Below are positions 39,101 through 41,150 of a stretch of DNA of 64,000 nt, in pieces. The stretch spans positions 3,975,001 through 4,039,000 of the forward strand of contig NC_088326.1 in the NCBI RefSeq assembly GCF_910592395.1, read 5' to 3'. Under the pieces are notes generated by a model. That model saw only the letters and a program-made list of their open reading frames with translations, was not told the DNA's origin and made no database searches. This stretch comes from Lineus longissimus. Lineage: Eukaryota > Nemertea > Pilidiophora > Heteronemertea > Lineidae. Position 1 is the stretch's first letter. Every line of letters begins with the position of its first letter. Made by a program: the position numbers and the translations under genes.

Positions 39101-40773
39101 AGGTTCTCAGAGTGCATAACGCCATGCATTATGGAACTATGCACTAAAAGCTACCTGGATGAATCATCACTCGAACCCAGGGCTCGAGAGGTGGAGGTTT
39201 AAATTCTGTTAGAGACTTTCACATGACCCGATGTGCTCGAAAGGCTTCTCTGCAGGGTGGCCCAGGATTATTTTCCCTCGCACAAAGGATACACAATAGA
39301 ATTCTATTGTCCGAAGGAAAATAATTCTGGGCCACACTGTAGAATTGTAATTTGTATCATTTTAGGATCCCTCTCCGATTACCTACCAGCGCTGCAGCGT
39401 TCTGTCTTTGCCGTTACGACGCGGCTATGAAAAACTCGAGATTGAGCCAAAGCTTGCTGGGTCTCTCGTTCCGGTGGAAGTCCAACCAGGTGTGGCCGTT
39501 GCATCTGTCACTGGAAACTTAGAAGTCAAAGATGGAAAATATGTTCTCAAGGTAACTCCAAAAACGTATTACTTCAAAGAAATATGTTTTTGATAACTCT
39601 CTTACACTTCCATTTCTTCACAAAACTCACTTCAAAGAGATTTGTGAGCCAGTTGTTCTTGGGACGGTTGGACGCTTGTGTTTACGTGGATTTTGTTCCA
39701 TGAGTAATGAACCTGAACAAAAGAAGGACAAAGGAAAGTGGGTGTTTGTGTCTCAAACGCAGAGAGGTAAATGTGCTGGGGTGATTACACACATACATGA
39801 CATCGACTCAGATTTCTGTGGCTTAAAGGAATTGAAACCAATGCAGAGAATTTGTTTTGAGATACCAAGAATCAGGAAGGTGCGCTAAAAATTGTCGAAA
39901 TCACGAGTCATCCAATTAAAACAAATTCACAACGCTGAACGCTGGGTCGAATCACGAATGCAAAAGAATTGATTCAATAATTTTATCTGATAATTGACTG
40001 AAAGTTTCCAACATCGCATAAAGCATTGGGCTGGACTGACCGGTCCAGATTCCTCCACCTTGGATGAATTGTGTAACAGATTTCTGTATTCTCTATTCCA
40101 GACTCCCAGTGATGAAAAACCCAGTAAAAAGCGCAAGACAACGGAGAAAGTGAAGAAATATATCTGGGGTAATGTGGAGATCCAACAGTTTAGACAGGCT
40201 TTGAACCAGCAGGGTATCATGGAGGTGAAAGTAGATGACGTAACACAAGGCAGCTATATTGTACATTTGGTAAGTAGGTGACGCTGGGTCAGGCTTGGTT
40301 CAGGCAAGTCCTGAGAGAACAGTGGGTCATATGATGTGACCCAGGGCAGCTGTATTGTACATTTGGTAAGTTGACAACGCTGGGTCAGACTGGGTTCAGG
40401 CAAGTCCTGAGAGAACAGTGGGTCATATGATGTGACCCAGGGCAGCTGTATTGTACATTTGGTAACTAGAAAACGCTGGGTCAGGCTGGGTTCAGGCAAG
40501 TCCTGAGAGAACAGTGAGTCATATGATGTGACCCAGGGCAGCTGTATTGTACATTTGGTAAGTAGACAACGCTGGGTCAGGCTGGGTTCAGGCAAGTCCT
40601 GAGAAAACAGTGGGTCATATATTTCCCTAAGTGCTTCTCATCTTCTTTTTCAGCCAAACGAGGACAGTCTGATCCGGATTGAGGATGGTGCTACGCATAT
40701 CATTTGTGATGGCGAAGACAGTGCTAGGATTAAAATAAGAGACGCTTTGCTCCAGTGTTTGAATACATTATGA
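1..40773 (+). CDS. INTS9: INTS9 (Integrator complex subunit 9), 5'-truncated by window edge, 12 exons
   Basis: INTS9 is the catalytically inactive metallo-beta-lactamase/beta-CASP partner of INTS11 in the nuclear Integrator cleavage module, which processes snRNA 3' ends and attenuates transcription. Exons seen: 1-34, 951-1177, 1460-1580, 34498-34632, 34889-35000, 35188-35368, 36080-36183, 38089-38273, 38689-38838, 39366-39551, 40102-40269 and 40654-40773 (stop TGA). All junctions are GT-AG and the phases fit. Recognisable segments in order are [136 protein letters not shown], and C-terminal THIICDG. About 573 residues are present; human INTS9 has about 658, so roughly the first 90 are off the left edge. 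Odd features: a 33-kb intron holding other genes, and partial exon duplications with splice sites at three places. Confidence 0.96.
73..254. mobile_element. pogo/Tigger-like MITE (copy 1)
   Basis: About 180 bp with imperfect terminal inverted repeats (TAGAACCTCCCTAAG versus a terminal GAGAGGTTCTACAGTA) and the internal short repeat CTCTCTATTAAGGACA. At least five relatives occur in this window (1586, 30711, 44338, 57690). TA-bounded CAGT(G/A)GAACC termini suggest the pogo/Tigger branch of Tc1-mariner. It has no coding capacity. Confidence 0.7.
295..584. mobile_element. piggyBac-type MITE with TTAA target duplications
   Basis: TTAA at 295-298 and 581-584 flank termini CCCTTTTGCTGCGA and TCGCAACAAAGGG, which are near-perfect inverted repeats. 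TTAA target sites and CCC ends are the piggyBac signature. There is no transposase inside. A related partial copy, sharing the GATGGCGCTGGC motif and the 3' end, lies near 2325-2470. Confidence 0.75.
951..1177 (+). CDS. INTS9: INTS9 exon, metallo-beta-lactamase fold segment
   Basis: The acceptor TTTACTTTCAG ends at 950 and the donor GTGAGT starts at 1178 (phase 2). It encodes [19 protein letters not shown] through VFKQESIL. The ISNSHN stretch lies where active beta-CASP nucleases carry the HxHxDH metal motif, as expected for the inactive INTS9 partner. Confidence 0.93.
1215..1405 (+). mobile_element. Non-autonomous element, GGGACAATATAGGCAG family (copy 1)
   Basis: Starts TTTAAAGGGACAATATAGGC and shares its body (AAGTTAC, AGGGGTCTC, CACAGTA, CTTGAAGATGGCC) with copies at 30899-31085 (+), 34675-34885 (-) and 60640-60885 (-). 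The complete copies have GGGAC(A)nTATAGGCAG-like sequence at both ends, so it looks like a DNA-transposon MITE. It lies in the short intron between two INTS9 exons. Confidence 0.6.
1460..1580 (+). CDS. INTS9: INTS9 exon
   Basis: It follows a T-rich tract ending TTTCAG and completes the split Lys codon. It encodes [19 protein letters not shown] onward to NEKV and ends in phase 0 at GTAAGT (1581). A pogo-like MITE begins about 5 bases after the donor. Confidence 0.93.
1586..1823. mobile_element. pogo/Tigger-like MITE (copy 2), immediately after an INTS9 donor
   Basis: Begins TAAAGTGGAACCTTCC about 5 bases into the intron and ends GAGGTTCTACTGTA. It contains three CTATT(A/T)AGGACA-type subrepeats. 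It belongs to the same family as the copy at 73-254. Confidence 0.7.
1901..2215. repeat. Tandem duplication of ~140-170 bp
   Basis: The block GGAAAGTTCATCC...GATCGCCACAGTTGGTCTT...TTGGCTCCTTC occurs at about 1917 and again at about 2056. Each copy is followed by related CCATGTC.TTGTC and GATGGCACAGTGCTGTG segments. It sits in the large INTS9 intron and no gene is recognised. Confidence 0.6.
2325..2470. mobile_element. Partial piggyBac-type MITE
   Basis: The 3' half resembles the element at 295-584: GATGGCAACACTTTTGAAAA, a CAGATGGCGCTGGCC motif and the terminus GCAAAAGGGTTAA. The 5' end is missing or diverged. Confidence 0.5.
3090..8420. repeat. Satellite-like region with ~1-kb higher-order period
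   Basis: AT-rich DNA made of diverged copies of a few modules: AACATTAAATGTGATTTCGA, GACATGATACATACATACAT followed by TTTTGCAGCTTACT, and AACTA(C/T)(A/G)AAATACTACC. The module ATTAAATGTGATTTCGACTG followed by a TGTCTGTATTC-like run recurs at 4731, 5726, 6720 and 7658, i.e. steps of 995, 994 and 938 bp. Between these lies a second, diverged half-unit ending CCAAACGAAGCT. Left (3.1-4.7 kb) and right (7.9-8.4 kb) flanks are more degenerate. No gene is seen; short open frames here are chance products of the repeat. Confidence 0.8.
8421..9662. other. INTS9 intron, no gene recognised
   Basis: Unique-looking sequence between the satellite and the RAG1-N-like locus. The only structure noted is a cluster of CRE-like motifs at 9008-9080. 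Confidence 0.5.
9008..9080. promoter_or_regulatory. Cluster of CRE/ATF-like sites
   Basis: Within 73 bp there is a full TGACGTCA palindrome (9008-9015), CGACGTCACGTCG (9039-9051) and ATGACGTTACGTCACC (9065-9080). These are consensus or half-site motifs of CREB/ATF bZIP factors. The cluster lies ~600 bp upstream of the RAG1-N-like locus. Its regulatory role is inferred only from motif density. Confidence 0.35.
10048..10782 (+). CDS. Intact RING/zinc-finger exon of the RAG1-N-like locus
   Basis: The longest open part of the locus, from ATG 10048 to a phase-0 donor (CGG|GTAGGA) at 10783. Residues ~53-100 form a RING finger with ligands in CPIC, CHHC, CSTC and CPVC. A second finger (CKDCGQ...KHSC) follows immediately, the same RING plus C2H2 pairing as RAG1 zinc-finger region A (a ubiquitin ligase in vertebrates). 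An Asp/Asn-rich linker follows. Reading through the donor gives a hydrophobic run encoded by AT-rich intron, which supports splicing. The start is uncertain because homologous sequence continues upstream beyond a TAA. Confidence 0.65.
10889..11056 (+). CDS. Second exon of the RAG1-N-like locus (basic tail)
   Basis: The acceptor TTTACTTATAG ends at 10888. In phase 0 it reads [19 protein letters not shown] onward through [16 protein letters not shown] to the stop at 11054-11056, a strongly basic tail. The junction creates GGRP, reminiscent of the start of the RAG1 nonamer-binding domain. The exon call is inferred from splice signals and basic composition; no transcript was seen. Confidence 0.45.
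   Translation, partial: PVKLCVVPKARVSSTVACATTVRKRSFGNRTFKKMYVRVHKSINKYATNEGTQTM
11057..12209. other. Spacer between two convergent genes
   Basis: About 1.15 kb separating the 3' ends of the + strand RAG1-N-like locus and the minus-strand ANK-cGLR gene. No coding sequence, tandem repeat or transposon terminus was recognised. Confidence 0.5.
12210..21809 (-). CDS. Giant ankyrin-repeat protein with C-terminal cGAS-like (Mab21/cGLR) nucleotidyltransferase, single exon, 3199 aa
   Basis: Residues ~1-2640 are ankyrin repeats organised as 66-residue pairs ([14 protein letters not shown](D/N)LVDY, then (T/K)[15 protein letters not shown]). These give ~80 ankyrins, followed by degenerate ones to ~2790. 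The C-terminus is a Mab21/cGAS-type nucleotidyltransferase. G2845-S2846 lie in CGSVAEG, E2858 and D2860 in NEMDILF, and the third acidic residue D2956 in VSVDAVP; the helical lobe has [10 protein letters not shown] and SYHLKSMFL. The G-S to E spacing (12) equals that of human cGAS. The Cys zinc ribbon of vertebrate cGAS is missing, as in many cGAS-like receptors. Such enzymes sense nucleic acid or other ligands in the cytosol and make cyclic dinucleotides for STING; the ligand and product here are unknown. The predicted start lies inside a degenerate ankyrin, so an upstream exon is possible. The gene is antisense within an INTS9 intron. Confidence 0.88.
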   Translation of the reverse strand: MQMASQSSHPGLVDNLVVFLSRSIDIIFGTDTRKIQLFLSASQGNLGRVKSLVYSGADLNASDKNGENVMHKASRSSNPDLVDYLLSQGFDINCRNVTGQTPILLSAFNGKLDMVNHLINSGADLNASDKNGENVMHLASRSSNPDLVDYLLSQGFDVNCRNVTGLTPILLSALEGKLDMVKHLINSGADLNASDKNGENVMHLASRSSNPDLVDYLLSQGFDVNCRNVTGKTPILLSAREGKLDMVKHLINSGANLNASDKDGENVMHLASRSSNPNLVDYLLSQGFDVNCRNVTGQTPILLSAREGKLDMVKHLINSGADLNASDKNGENVMHRASRSSNPDLVDYLLSQGFDINCRNVTGQTPILLSALQGELNMVKHLINSGADLNASDKNGENVMHKASRSSNPDLVDYLLSQGFDINCRNVTGQTPILLSAREGKLDMVKHLINSGADLNASDKNGENVMHRASRSSNPDLVDYLLSQGFDINCRNVTGQTPILLSTLQGELNMVKHLINSGADLNASDKNGENVMHRASRSSNPDLVDYLLSQGFDINCRNVTGQTPILLSAREGKLDMVKHLINSGADLNASDKNGENVMHRASRSSNPDLVDYLLSQGFDINCRNVTGQTPILLSALQGELDMVKHLINSGADLIASDKNGENVMHRASRSSNPDLVDYLLSQGFDINCRNVTGQTPILLSALQGKLDMVKHLINSGANLNASDKDGENVMHLASRSSNPNLVDYLLSQGFDVNCRNVTGKTPILLSAREGKLDMVKHLINSGADLNASDKNGENVMHRASRSSNPDLVDYLLSQGFDINCRNVTGQTPILLSAREGKLDMVKHLINSGADLNASDKNGENVMHRASRSSNPDLVDYLLSQGFDINCRNVTGQTPILLSALQGKLDMVKHLINSGANLNASDKDGENVMHLASRSSNPNLVDYLLSQGFDVNCRNVTGQTPILLSAREGKLDMVKHLINSGADLNASDKNGENVMHRASRSSNPDLVDYLLKQGFDINCRNVTGQTPILLSALQGELNMVKHLINSGADLNASDKNGENVMHRASRSSNPDLVDYLLSQGFDINCRNVTGQTPILLSAREGKLDMVKHLINSGADLNASDKNGENVMHRASRSSNPDLVDYLLSQGFDINCRNVTGQTPILLSALQGKLDMVKHLINSGANLNASDKDGENVMHLASRSSNPNLVDYLLSQGFDINCRNVTGQTPILLSALQGELDMVKHLINSGADLNASDKNGENVMHRASRSSNPDLVDYLLSQGFDINCRNVTGQTPILLSALQGKLDMVKHLINSGADLNASDKNGENVMHRASRSSNPDLVDYLLSQGFDINCRNVTGQTPILLSALQGELDMVKHLINSGADLNASDKNGENVMHRASRSSNPDLVDYLLSQGFDINCRNVTGQTPILLSALQGKLDMVKHLINSGANLNASDKNGENVMHRASRSSNPNLVDYLLSQGFDINCRNVKGQTPILLSALQGELDMVKHLINSGADLNASDKNGENVMHLASRSSNPDLVDYLLSQGFDINCRNVTGQTPILLSALQGELDMVKHLINSGADLNASDKNGENVMHRASRSSNPDLVDYLLSQGFDINCRNVTGQTPILLSALQGKLDMVKHLINSGANLNASDKDGENVMHLASRSSNPDLVDYLLSQGFDINCRNVTGQTPILLSALQGELDMVKHLINSGADLNASDKNGENVMHRASRSSNPDLVDYLLSQGFDINCRNVTGQTPILLSALQGKLDMVKHLINSGANLNASDKNGENVMHRASRSSNPNLVDYLLSQGFDINCRNVKGQTPILLSALQGELDMVKHLINSGADLNASDKNGENVMHLASRPSNPDLVDYLLSQGFDINCRNVTGQTPILLSAREGKLDMVKHLINSGADLNASDKNGENVMHRASRSSNPDLVDYLLSQGFDINCRNVTGQTPILLSALQGELNMVKHLINSGANLNASDKDGENVMHLASRSSNPDLVDYLLSQGFDVNCRNVTGQTPILLSAREDKLDMVKHLINSGADLNASDKNGENVMHRASRSSNPDLVDYLLSQGFDINCRNVTGQTPILLSALQGKLDMVKHLINSGANLNASDKDGENVMHLASRSSNPNLVDYLLSQGFDINCRNVTGQTPILLSAREGKLDMVKHLINSGADLNASDKNGENVMHRASRSSNPDLVDYLLSQGFDINCRNVTGQTPILLSALQGKLDMVKHLMNSGANLNASDKDGENVMHLASRSSNPNLVDYLLSQGFDVNCRNVTGQTPILLSGREDKLDMVKHLINSGADLNASDKNGENVMHRASRSSNPDLVDYLLSQGFDINCRNVTGQTPILLSALQGKLDMVKHLINSGANLNASDKDGENVMHLASRSSNPNLVDYLLSQGFDVNCRNVTGQTPILLSAREGKLDMVKHLINSGADLNASDKNGENVMHRASRSSNPDLVDYLLSQGFDINCRNVTGQTPILLSALQGKLDMVKHLINSGANLNASDKDGENVMHLASRSSNPNLVDYLLSQGFDVNCRNVTGQTPILLSAREGKLDMVKHLINSGADLNASDKNGENVMHWASRSSNPDLVDYLLSQGFDINCRNVTGQTPIMLSSLEGKLDMVKHLINSGADPNASDKNVLNVMHLASLLSNTDLVQYLVLQGVNPKCTSVLNPFDYSLLLKDNDMVACWINTKQISYSTDALCQCAKLGYTFAARLLLDLVVDSKTRTSKESVIKPLQLSCLNGSSDIVRLVLLKETETNVSASLGRHQFDSLLPFSNSINYLKVFSISPAEIFNMPIENFSRIPGIGNVLAISHFTAKKIRDAILKFMDSLETLSDSEHKLCGSVAEGCRVGLPNEMDILFLHLSQESYVPLIPLNSGYMHYSGINNQFGSKSFHSGFYTNLHAALEANPNVDGVHKQEIEGSLSFPKDTDRKACTPVLLNWEDESNKLLVSVDAVPCVHIDGWQKEFTERTWLMDHTELKKRGYLLVPKPPHRKSKLAELLTNEQLDELWRVSFSHLEVEHFNRLEDRIKNVYVTAKCLRNPDASRIMIAEGEGLPKNVDDYISSYHLKSMFLKNVEDFLKSEQSLGEMVCKVYDDLDDALHKGFIPMFFAPDYNVLEGLKLDVAKSAKVARIMKAFVRRLCGKGRHNKETEMKPTEANERVVDCDALLREMEVTDESWTYFAVDIISGKITKWKI
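13902..21630 (-). repeat. Coding tandem array: 39 steps of exactly 198 bp (ankyrin pairs)
   Basis: The motif encoding NASDK begins its first copy at 21624-21630 and its last at 13902-13908. The distance of 7722 bp is exactly 39 x 198. Copies differ mostly at a few two-state positions ([58 protein letters not shown]). In 14.1-15.9 kb two unit types alternate, giving a 396-bp higher-order repeat. Confidence 0.93.
21810..22490. other. Region upstream of ANK-cGLR start, no gene recognised
   Basis: On the minus strand, codons just 5' of ATG 21809 remain open for five codons until a TAA overlapping a possible AG acceptor near 21830. Either the start is at 21809 or an upstream exon joins here. No clear promoter motif is visible. 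Confidence 0.4.
22496..23225. repeat. Minisatellite, ~49-bp unit, ~14-15 copies
   Basis: Unit GTGCTGCT(A/T)TGCTGGTCC, TGGG(C/T)AGGAACTGGTT, (G/T)GGTCAGCCACAG, repeated with substitutions and a few length changes. The 49-bp period is not a multiple of 3, so the Trp/Gly/Leu-rich open frames across it are repeat artefacts. Confidence 0.85.
23240..24420. other. INTS9 intron, nothing recognised
   Basis: AT-rich non-repetitive sequence. One 155-codon open frame on the minus strand (23483-23950) has no family features and starts within low-complexity sequence, so it is not called. Confidence 0.4.
24425..24640 (-). mobile_element. tRNA-derived SINE (reverse orientation)
   Basis: The reverse complement starts GGGTGATCAGTGGCAAGGTG with A-box-like and B-box-like (GGTCGTAGCTTCAAC) pol III promoters. 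A conserved body follows (TTTGTGTCCTTGGGCAAGGC, ACTTAACCCCACTTGCTTC, CACCCAGGAG). It is the same family as the copy at 25698-25975. Confidence 0.7.
24641..25178. other. INTS9 intron, nothing recognised
   Basis: Unique AT-rich sequence between a SINE and a MITE. Confidence 0.4.
25179..26018. mobile_element. MITE of the CACACTGG/CATTA family, split by a SINE
   Basis: It shares several blocks with the element at 47661-48560: GAATTGGTTA followed by CCAGTTTC.(G/A)AACGG, TGCGCATTCAATTCGGTTAA, GGTATGAACC(A/G)A.TCGAGTGTG, and the terminus CTGACCACAGCATTA. The ends are imperfect inverted repeats. A SINE (25698-25975) interrupts it about 40 bases before the right end. Confidence 0.65.
25698..25975 (+). 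mobile_element. tRNA-derived SINE inserted into a MITE
   Basis: The head GGGGATCAGTGGAAGAGTGG and B-box GGTCAAAGGTTGGATAC are tRNA-like. The body carries TTTGTGTCCTTGGGCAAGGC, ACCCTACTTGCTTCTCTCC and GAGTAAATGGGTACC. Likely target duplications are CAATTCGGTT (before) and CAATTCAGTT (after), in host MITE sequence. Confidence 0.75.
26019..26970. other. INTS9 intron, nothing recognised
   Basis: Several overlapping open frames of 60-123 codons occur on both strands, but none shows a family motif. A short G-tract is at ~26706. Confidence 0.4.
26971..28135. mobile_element. Non-autonomous element with palindromic end, (GTC)n tract and three ~300-bp internal repeats
   Basis: The left end is a palindrome (AGCTCACCTC, 6-base loop, GAGGTGAGCT), and the right end carries TGAGGTGAGC near 28113. 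After a (GTC)n tract come three diverged ~300-bp repeats, each with GGCACGTTTC, GGTACACATGTACCC, a CGAAGTTTGGTCC-type block, GGCCACCAGGGGGC, and CAAGGTCACAGAGGTCAAAT. No transposase is seen. Confidence 0.6.
27008..27116. repeat. (GTC/CGT)n trinucleotide microsatellite
   Basis: About 100 bases of near-pure GTC repeats. Poly-Ser and poly-Arg frames across it are artefacts. Confidence 0.95.
28136..28599. other. INTS9 intron, nothing recognised
   Basis: Unique sequence between two repeat elements. Confidence 0.4.
28600..28768. mobile_element. Long inverted repeat (fold-back element)
   Basis: Left arm GATGATGTACA, GTACTGAAATAAAGTTTT, ATAGTTTCATGC. Right arm GCATGAAACTATA, AAACTTTATTTCAGTAC, TTACATCATC. 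The arms of ~55-65 bases pair almost completely around a ~50-base loop. There are no coding features, so it is probably a MITE. Confidence 0.75.
28947..30386. repeat. 96-bp satellite, 15 copies
   Basis: The unit contains GGTCATCAGTCCCTCACCCT, ACTGACTATATGCACAGAAG, GAGTTTATTCTGCATTACAT and GGAGAATGCTGTTGATGTAA. The first GGTC is at 28947 and the last at 30292; one copy has a single-base insertion. Copies are highly similar, implying recent expansion or homogenisation. No open frame persists across it. Confidence 0.93.
30387..30710. other. INTS9 intron, nothing recognised
   Basis: Unique sequence between the 96-bp satellite and a MITE. Confidence 0.4.
30711..30897. mobile_element. pogo/Tigger-like MITE (copy 3, reverse)
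   Basis: The reverse complement matches the CAGTGGAACCTCCCTTAGCG family. Ends are ACAGTACAATCACTCTATT and GGGAGTTACCACTGTA. Confidence 0.65.
30899..31085 (+). mobile_element. Non-autonomous element, GGGACAATATAGGCAG family (copy 2)
   Basis: From TTAAAGGGACACTATAGGTA to CCTCCTGCCTATAGTCC, which are inverted-repeat-like ends. It shares AAGTTGCCAATAGGGGTCTT and GCCTGAAGATGGCC with the other copies. It abuts a pogo-like MITE. Confidence 0.65.
31086..32589. other. INTS9 intron, nothing recognised
   Basis: About 1.5 kb of unique-looking intron before a truncated SINE. Confidence 0.4.
32590..32860 (+). mobile_element. Truncated SINE with GAAGCACTTTGAGCG tail
   Basis: Contains the family body (TTTCGTCTTTGTGTCCTAGA, GCAAGGCACTTTACCCTACT, TGCTTATCTCC) and a 3' tail AAGCACTTTGAGCG...TAGTGCTATGTAAG, typical of metazoan SINE/LINE partner tails. 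The tRNA head is not evident. Confidence 0.65.
32889..34497 (+). repeat. Tandem array of 16 truncated INTS9 exon heads, each with its own 3' splice site
   Basis: The unit (99 bp; three units are 98 bp) contains TTCTAACCATGTG, the acceptor TTTATTTCATTACAG, then the first 70 or so exon bases (DIFG(A/D)L(T/I)VTPFSS to SSNWI). Potential exon starts: 32917, 33016, 33115, 33214, 33313, 33412, 33511, 33610, 33708, 33807, 33905, 34004, 34103, 34202, 34301 and 34399, followed by the full exon at 34498. All 17 acceptors look identical. None of the truncated units has a donor. Because 99 is divisible by 3, long spurious open frames appear on both strands. Confidence 0.95.
34498..34632 (+). CDS. INTS9: INTS9 exon, full-length last copy of the acceptor array
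   Basis: Forty-five codons from [15 protein letters not shown] to STLTTHPK, phase 0 at both ends, donor GTAAAC. This is the only one of 17 copies of this exon start that continues past NWI into IIQSDYEK, so it is the functional full exon. It joins NEKV of the previous exon directly, as INTS9 requires. Confidence 0.93.
34675..34885 (-). mobile_element. Non-autonomous element, GGGACAATATAGGCAG family (copy 3), abutting an INTS9 acceptor
   Basis: In reverse orientation it shares GCCATCTTCAGGTGAC, CTGTGAGATGGGAGGGACC, CCCTATTG and ACTTTATCTTGCCT with its relatives. Its end (TAGCACTACCTATTTCCC) runs into the CGTTACAG acceptor at 34888, so the pyrimidine tract of that acceptor may derive from the element. 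Confidence 0.6.
34889..35000 (+). CDS. INTS9: INTS9 exon
   Basis: The acceptor CCGTTACAG ends at 34888 and the donor GTAAGT is at 35001 (phase 1). It encodes [18 protein letters not shown] through RDFCINA. The acceptor sits at the very end of a MITE-like element. Confidence 0.92.
35188..35368 (+). CDS. INTS9: INTS9 exon, beta-CASP segment
   Basis: The acceptor TTTTTCAG ends at 35187 and the donor is GTGTGT at 35369 (phase 2). It encodes [18 protein letters not shown] through YSNIFAEW, matching the NGGNVLVPC segment of INTS9. Confidence 0.94.
35749..35888. mobile_element. Short inverted-repeat MITE (TAAGGTAGAATGG family, copy 1)
   Basis: The ends TAAGGTAGAATGGGATATTT and AAATACCCCATTCTACCTTA are inverted repeats followed by GTAGCCC / GGGCTAC. 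The middle is palindromic (CCCCATGCAT...ATGCATGGGG). A relative is at 53384-53484. Confidence 0.75.
36080..36183 (+). CDS. INTS9: INTS9 exon
   Basis: Begins after ATTTTTCAG, completes the Trp codon and reads [18 protein letters not shown], then [15 protein letters not shown]. The donor GTAAGG is at 36184 (phase 1). Confidence 0.93.
36184..36711. other. INTS9 intron, nothing recognised
   Basis: Unique sequence before a large MITE. Confidence 0.4.
36712..37753. mobile_element. ~1.04-kb pogo/Tigger-type non-autonomous element
   Basis: TA-flanked termini CAGTGGAACCCCGGT and ACCGGGGTTCCACTG are perfect 15-base inverted repeats. Subterminal (C)GCGACCACCCCGGTA motifs repeat at both ends. Internally there is a strong hairpin near 37035-37070 (CTTGGAGGAACTATACTT against AATTCCTCCAAG). 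No transposase reading frame remains. Confidence 0.85.
38089..38273 (+). CDS. INTS9: INTS9 exon; its 3' end is duplicated downstream
   Basis: The acceptor TTGTTCCAG ends at 38088. It encodes [18 protein letters not shown] through APYQPLAMT and ends in phase 0 at GTAAGT (38274). The last ~95 bases plus the donor are repeated 195 bp downstream. Confidence 0.95.
38352..38468 (+). repeat. INTS9: Partial duplicate of the preceding INTS9 exon 3' end with its donor
   Basis: Repeats TGGGGCAAGTCAAGCC through CTATGACA plus GTAAGT with few changes, 195 bp after the original (donors at 38274 and 38469). It lacks an acceptor. A third, decayed remnant (TTAGAGCTGTAAGGCAAGTT) lies ~196 bp further on, at about 38540-38587. 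Confidence 0.9.
38689..38838 (+). CDS. INTS9: INTS9 exon
   Basis: Fifty codons, phase 0 at both ends, acceptor CTTTCCAG, donor GTGAGT (38839). It encodes [18 protein letters not shown] through RPDLIVEA. Confidence 0.94.
38839..39365. other. INTS9 intron with a fold-back repeat
   Basis: At 39258-39342 the arms GTGGCCCAGGATTATTTTCC and GGAAAATAATTCTGGGCCAC pair with one mismatch, around a central ACAATAGAATTCTATTGT palindrome. The fold-back spans ~85 bp. Nothing else is recognised. Confidence 0.6.
39366..39551 (+). CDS. INTS9: INTS9 exon
   Basis: Sixty-two codons, phase 0 at both ends, acceptor CATTTTAG, donor GTAACT (39552). It encodes [20 protein letters not shown] through KDGKYVLK, matching the RRYEKIEIMPELADSLVP region of human INTS9. 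Confidence 0.93.
39552..40101. other. INTS9 intron, nothing recognised
   Basis: A 70-codon + strand open frame (39676-39888) has no recognisable features and is not called. Confidence 0.4.
40102..40269 (+). CDS. INTS9: INTS9 exon; its 3' end and donor recur three times downstream
   Basis: Fifty-six codons, acceptor CTATTCCAG, donor GTAAGT (40270). It has a basic linker ([14 protein letters not shown], possible nuclear localisation signal) followed by the C-terminal domain segment [15 protein letters not shown] through YIVHL. Three further copies of its 3' end plus donor follow at 96-bp steps. Confidence 0.93.
40270..40625 (+). repeat. INTS9: Tandem array of INTS9 exon 3' ends with splice donors, 96-bp unit
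   Basis: After the true donor at 40270, the block ATATGATGTGACCCAGGGCA, GCTGTATTGTACATTTG plus donor recurs with donors at 40366 (GTAAGT), 40462 (GTAACT) and 40558 (GTAAGT), i.e. 96-bp steps. A last partial unit ends near 40625. Reading past the first donor hits a stop within four codons (VSR-stop). Confidence 0.93.
40654..40773 (+). CDS. INTS9: INTS9 terminal exon
   Basis: The acceptor TCTTTTTCAG ends at 40653. It encodes [20 protein letters not shown] through LLQCLNTL and stops at TGA 40771-40773. It matches the conserved C-terminus of INTS9 that contacts INTS11. Confidence 0.94.
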   Translation, partial: PNEDSLIRIEDGATHIICDGEDSARIKIRDALLQCLNTL

Positions 40774-40774
40774 T

Positions 40775-41150
40775 AATTAGGACGTTGTGCTCCTGGTGAC
40801 ATGGTGCAAAGTCGATGGGTCCAAGTGGAATATTTGCTTGTCTGGTGTTCTTGGAGTTATCTGTATCTGGGGGTGGGGCATGGAATAATTCTAGGAAGAA
40901 AACGGGGACATCCTGTAGTTCATTGTGGTCTGTTAGGTCAAAGTGGTGGCCTGTGATCTCAAGTGTGTTGACGCTTGGTGATGTTGCCGAAGTGCTTCTT
41001 GAAACAACCAATAAAGGTTTGTTTTCTATTGCCGACATTCTGTATGTGACCTTGATTACATTGGATGCAATAAATGACGTTATTACTTTGACAACAGGTG
41101 TTGTTCTTTGTGTTATGACCTCCTGTAGTACGACTGGTCATCCCACCTGA
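40775..41150 (-). pseudogene. Decayed GIY-YIG endonuclease fragment, probably from a retroelement
   Basis: The minus strand reads NVIYCIQCNQGHIQNVGNRK then QTFIGCFKKHFGNI, and in another frame HHFDLTDHNELQDVPVFFLE and a C-terminal NTRQANIPLGPID. This pattern (YxIxC..C...YiG.T.qtl..R...H, then HF...H...D..v..le, then E..WI..L....P.GLN) is typical of GIY-YIG domains attached to Penelope-like and related reverse transcriptases. Frameshifts and lost residues show that it is dead, and no reverse transcriptase is adjacent. Confidence 0.5.
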
